Assembly: GCA_029582265.1 (NCBI GenBank)
Contig: CM055822.1
Location: 8,569,700-8,633,699 of the forward strand
Source: Zoroaster sp. YZ-2022
Lineage: Eukaryota > Echinodermata > Asteroidea > Forcipulatida > Zoroasteridae
Direction: 5' to 3'
DNA length: 64,000 bases
Numbering within the stretch: the first letter of the stretch is position 1; every line of letters begins with the position of its first letter. Under the pieces are notes generated by a model, which was not told the DNA's origin, did no database searches, and saw nothing but the letters and a program-made list of their open reading frames with translations. Positions 61,469 through 64,000 of the stretch are shown here, in pieces. The position numbers and the translations under genes are program-made.

Positions 61469-63874
61469 TTCTCCCTCATTGCTCTCTCAGAAACCTGGCT
61501 CAAAGATACATCCCCTGATATATTTTCATTACCGGGTTATAAACTAGTCTTTAATAATAGGCCGCATAAAACTGGAGGTGGGGTTGCTTTCTACATACAG
61601 TCTAATATTCAATATAATTTAAGACAGGACCTCTATTATTCCACTGATTCTATTGAAACCATTTTTATTGAAATAAAAAATCCACCCATTAAAAATACTG
61701 TTGTTGGTGTAGTCTATAAGCCACCCAAAGCTTCTTATCTTAATTTTATGGCAATGTTTCGTAATATAATGACCAGTCTTTCTTCAGAAAACAAACGGTG
61801 TATATTTACTGGGGATTTTAACATTAATCTTTTAGAATATGAGAATTGCAATATTGCTCAAGATTTTCTTGATACAATTTACTCCATGTCATTTCTTCCG
61901 CTTGTTGATAAGCCCACTAGAATAACGAAAACCTCTGCTACTTTACTTGATATTATATTTACAAATGTTTTACCACCTCCCAAATCTGTTATATTAATAT
62001 CCGATATATCTGATCATTTTCCAGTTGCAGCCTCAATACCTACTTCTAAATCAAATTCAAATATCCATAATCCAAATTTCATCAGCACCTTCAATTATAC
62101 CCCAGAGTCTCTAAATAAACTTCAACAAGGTTTTCGTTCTGCTGACTAGTCTTCTGTTTATAATACAGATGACGTCAATACTGCCTTTATTAACTTTAAC
62201 AGTATATTTAGTAATGTACATCAAACTAATATAACCACTGTTAATAAAAAGAATAGCAAACTTAAGCCAAATTCCCCATGGATATCCATTTCTCTACTCA
62301 AATCCATAAAATTTAAAAATAAGCTTTATTGTAAGTTCATAAAAAATAGAAGTGATAATAATCATCTTATATACACAAGATACAGAAACGTCCTTACAAG
62401 TGTGTTAAGAAATGCAAAGAAAAATTATTACTTGACTAAATTTGATGAGGAAAAAAACAACATTAAAAACACTTGGAAAATTATAAATTCAGTTTTGAAC
62501 AAAAACTCTTCAAATGTCAAAATCTCTGGAATATCTCATAATGGGAAACTGATTGATGATCCTTTGATGAGTGCAGAGTTATTTAATAACTTCTTTGTTA
62601 ATTTGGGTCCAAATTTAGCTAATAATGTCCCTCAATGTAATACCAATTTCTATGATTACCTCCAGCAATCCAATTCACAATCTATGTTCTTTGCCCCTTC
62701 CACCAAACATGAGATTATTGAAGTTGTAAAAATATGTCTAACAATAAAAGTAAGGGTTTCGATTTTATAAATTGCTTTGTATTTAAAAAAGTAATTTCAC
62801 AAATTGCTGAACCACTTAATTATATTATAAACTTATCTCTTTCAACTGGTGTTGTACCAAAAGATATAAAAATTGCCAAGGTTATTCCGATTTATAAAAA
62901 AGGTGACATTTCTTTAATGAGCAATTATCGACCCATATCTATTCTTACAAACTTCTCCAAAATTTTTGAAAGAATTGTATACACTCGGACTCTTACTTTT
63001 TTGAATAAACATAACATTCTTAAAAACTCCCAGTTTGGATTCCGAGCCAAACATTCTACAACTCATGCTGTTCTTCATTTAATAAATAAGGTCATTACTG
63101 GGATAGATAATGCTGAACACACTCTAGGGGTTTTCCTCGATTTTTCTAAAGCTTTTGATACTCTAAATCATGATGTACTTTTGTACAAGCTAAATCATTA
63201 TGGGATACGAGGAAGGCCTCTGGAGTGGTTCAAAAGTTACCTTACAAATAGAGAACAATATGTTTGTATAAATGGCAGTAATTCAAAACCACATTTCCTG
63301 GCGTGTGGTGTACCACAAGGATCAATTCTTGGTCCTCTGCTCTTTTTAATATATATTAACGATATTTCTAATTCCTCTAATCTTCTTACATGTATACTTT
63401 ATGCGGACGATACAAACTTATTTTTTAGTCATCCAAATATTGATATTCTTATTGACACAGTTAATGCTGAACTTGTGTTTATATGTAACTGGATTAAATG
63501 CAATAAATTATCATTAAATGTAAATAAAACTAATTGCATGCTATTCAGTAATACCCACGACGTGTTGCCAAAGGACATTTTAATTAATAATGACGTAGTT
63601 AGTCAAACCACTAGTGTCAAATTCCTAGGGTTACATATAGACAATAAGCTATCTTGGAGAATTCACATAGACTATTTATGTAAAATCATTTCAAGAAACA
63701 TAGGTATTATTAATAGGCTCAAGCTATATCTCCCCCAACATATTCTATTTTCACTTATCTCGTCATATATCAACTATGATATTTTAGCATGGGGAAATGC
63801 CGCCCAAACAATTCTTAATAGATTATTTCTCCTCCAAAAAAAGGCCCTTCGTATTATTACAAAATCTAGTTTTA
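61469..63874 (+). pseudogene. LINE ORF2 (APE endonuclease + reverse transcriptase), broken copy 2
   Basis: Same element as 7601-10265. Endonuclease blocks (LIALSETWL, VVYKPPKASYL, FTGDFNINLLEY, SDISDHFPVAASIP) are in one frame to a TAG at 62147-62149 (TGG in copy 1). The RT follows in 62734-63874 with NYRPISIL, LDFSKAFDTLNHDVLL, GVPQGSILGPLLF, YADDTNL. A lost A near 62733 shifts frame just before the RT. The C-terminus is cut at 63875 by a reversed LINE/SINE tail. Lesions differ from those of copy 1, so they were acquired after duplication. Confidence 0.9.
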
Positions 63875-64000
63875 TAATAATAATCATAATAATAATATGT
63901 GGACTTATATAGCGCACGTATCCACCAACTGAGTGGTGCTCAAGGCGCATTATATTATTACCCCTGCTCATAAGGCTCATAAGGCTCATAAATCATTCCT
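63875..64000 (-). mobile_element. Reversed LINE/SINE 3' tail interrupting the RT
   Basis: On the minus strand: ...GCGCCTTGAGCACCACTC, GTGGATACGTGCGCTATATA, then TTATTATTATGATTATTATTA. The tail matches the GCGCCTTGAGC...GTGGATATGTGCGCGCTA-(TTA)n end of the LINE at 3402, so it belongs to that CR1/L2-like tail group or a SINE using it. It continues past the window. Confidence 0.75.

Larger units (their letters stand above)
50839..63874 (+). repeat. Segmental duplication, copy 2 (GPCR-downstream block)
   Basis: Matches 1-9987 in order and orientation. Insertions private to this copy are the MITE at 51634, Helitron-like sequence from 54915, the Helitron-like element at 58257 and the reversed LINE/SINE tail at 63875. 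It lacks the LINE at 6299 and the extra 460-bp module. Because the GPCR gene precedes it, the duplication unit probably includes the receptor. Confidence 0.9.

Overview
This window is non-coding-rich, AT-rich eukaryotic DNA made mostly of segmental duplications and nested transposable elements. I see no operons, no rRNA and no bona fide tRNA gene. The only intact host-type gene is one single-exon class A GPCR (49794-50717). A rhodopsin-family receptor, LINE relics with (TTA)n tails, piggyBac-type and Helitron-like elements and many TAGGCCTA-type hexamers fit a marine invertebrate, most likely a deuterostome such as an echinoderm or hemichordate. That assignment is impression, not proof.

Layout. 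(1) 1-9987 is a block that recurs almost line for line at about 50839-63874. It holds a 5'-truncated LINE tail ending in (TTA)53, a second LINE tail with poly(A), and an endonuclease/RT LINE. The two copies differ by clean insertions: a LINE only in copy 1; an IS3EU-like MITE, a Helitron-like element of about 2.2 kb, a Helitron-like fragment and a reversed LINE/SINE tail only in copy 2. (2) 10309-13536 is a tandem array of about 820-bp units, one carrying a 935-bp terminal-inverted-repeat element with a CpG-bearing motif about every 11 bp. (3) 13537-15270 is 'X', the upstream flank of the GPCR locus; further copies lie at 41290-42744 and 47866-49477. (4) 15271-35144 is a piggyBac-like transposon (PB1) whose intron contains a 16.66-kb head-to-tail array of about 18 Helitron-like units. 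(5) 35149-37050 is a GPCR locus copy deleted from TM2 onward, then diverged flank. (6) 37051-41290 has a tRNA-like SINE candidate, a Helitron-like fragment, a 1.27-kb GATAGAGAG minisatellite and a MITE candidate. (7) 42745-47865 is a second piggyBac-like copy (PB2), with TTAA at both ends, broken by a 2.13-kb TIR transposon that carries a decayed integrase-core transposase. (8) 49478-50840 is the GPCR gene, followed by the second copy of block 1.

How it fits together. The basic duplicated unit is X - GPCR - downstream block, and position 1 of the window is the downstream flank of another GPCR copy that must lie just outside. Comparing copies gives empty sites for most insertions, so element ends and target duplications can be read directly. 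No transposase here is intact: PB1 has a stop codon and several frameshifts; PB2 lost its third catalytic Asp when the nested element arrived with an adjacent deletion; the LINEs carry stops or frameshifts. The strongest unusual signals are the Helitron-like array, the element with TATGGTG termini linking a MITE to a relic integrase-type transposase, the 11-bp periodic element, and the divergent GPCR with its truncated sister. The near identity of the two downstream blocks also leaves open that the window joins two haplotypes in tandem.
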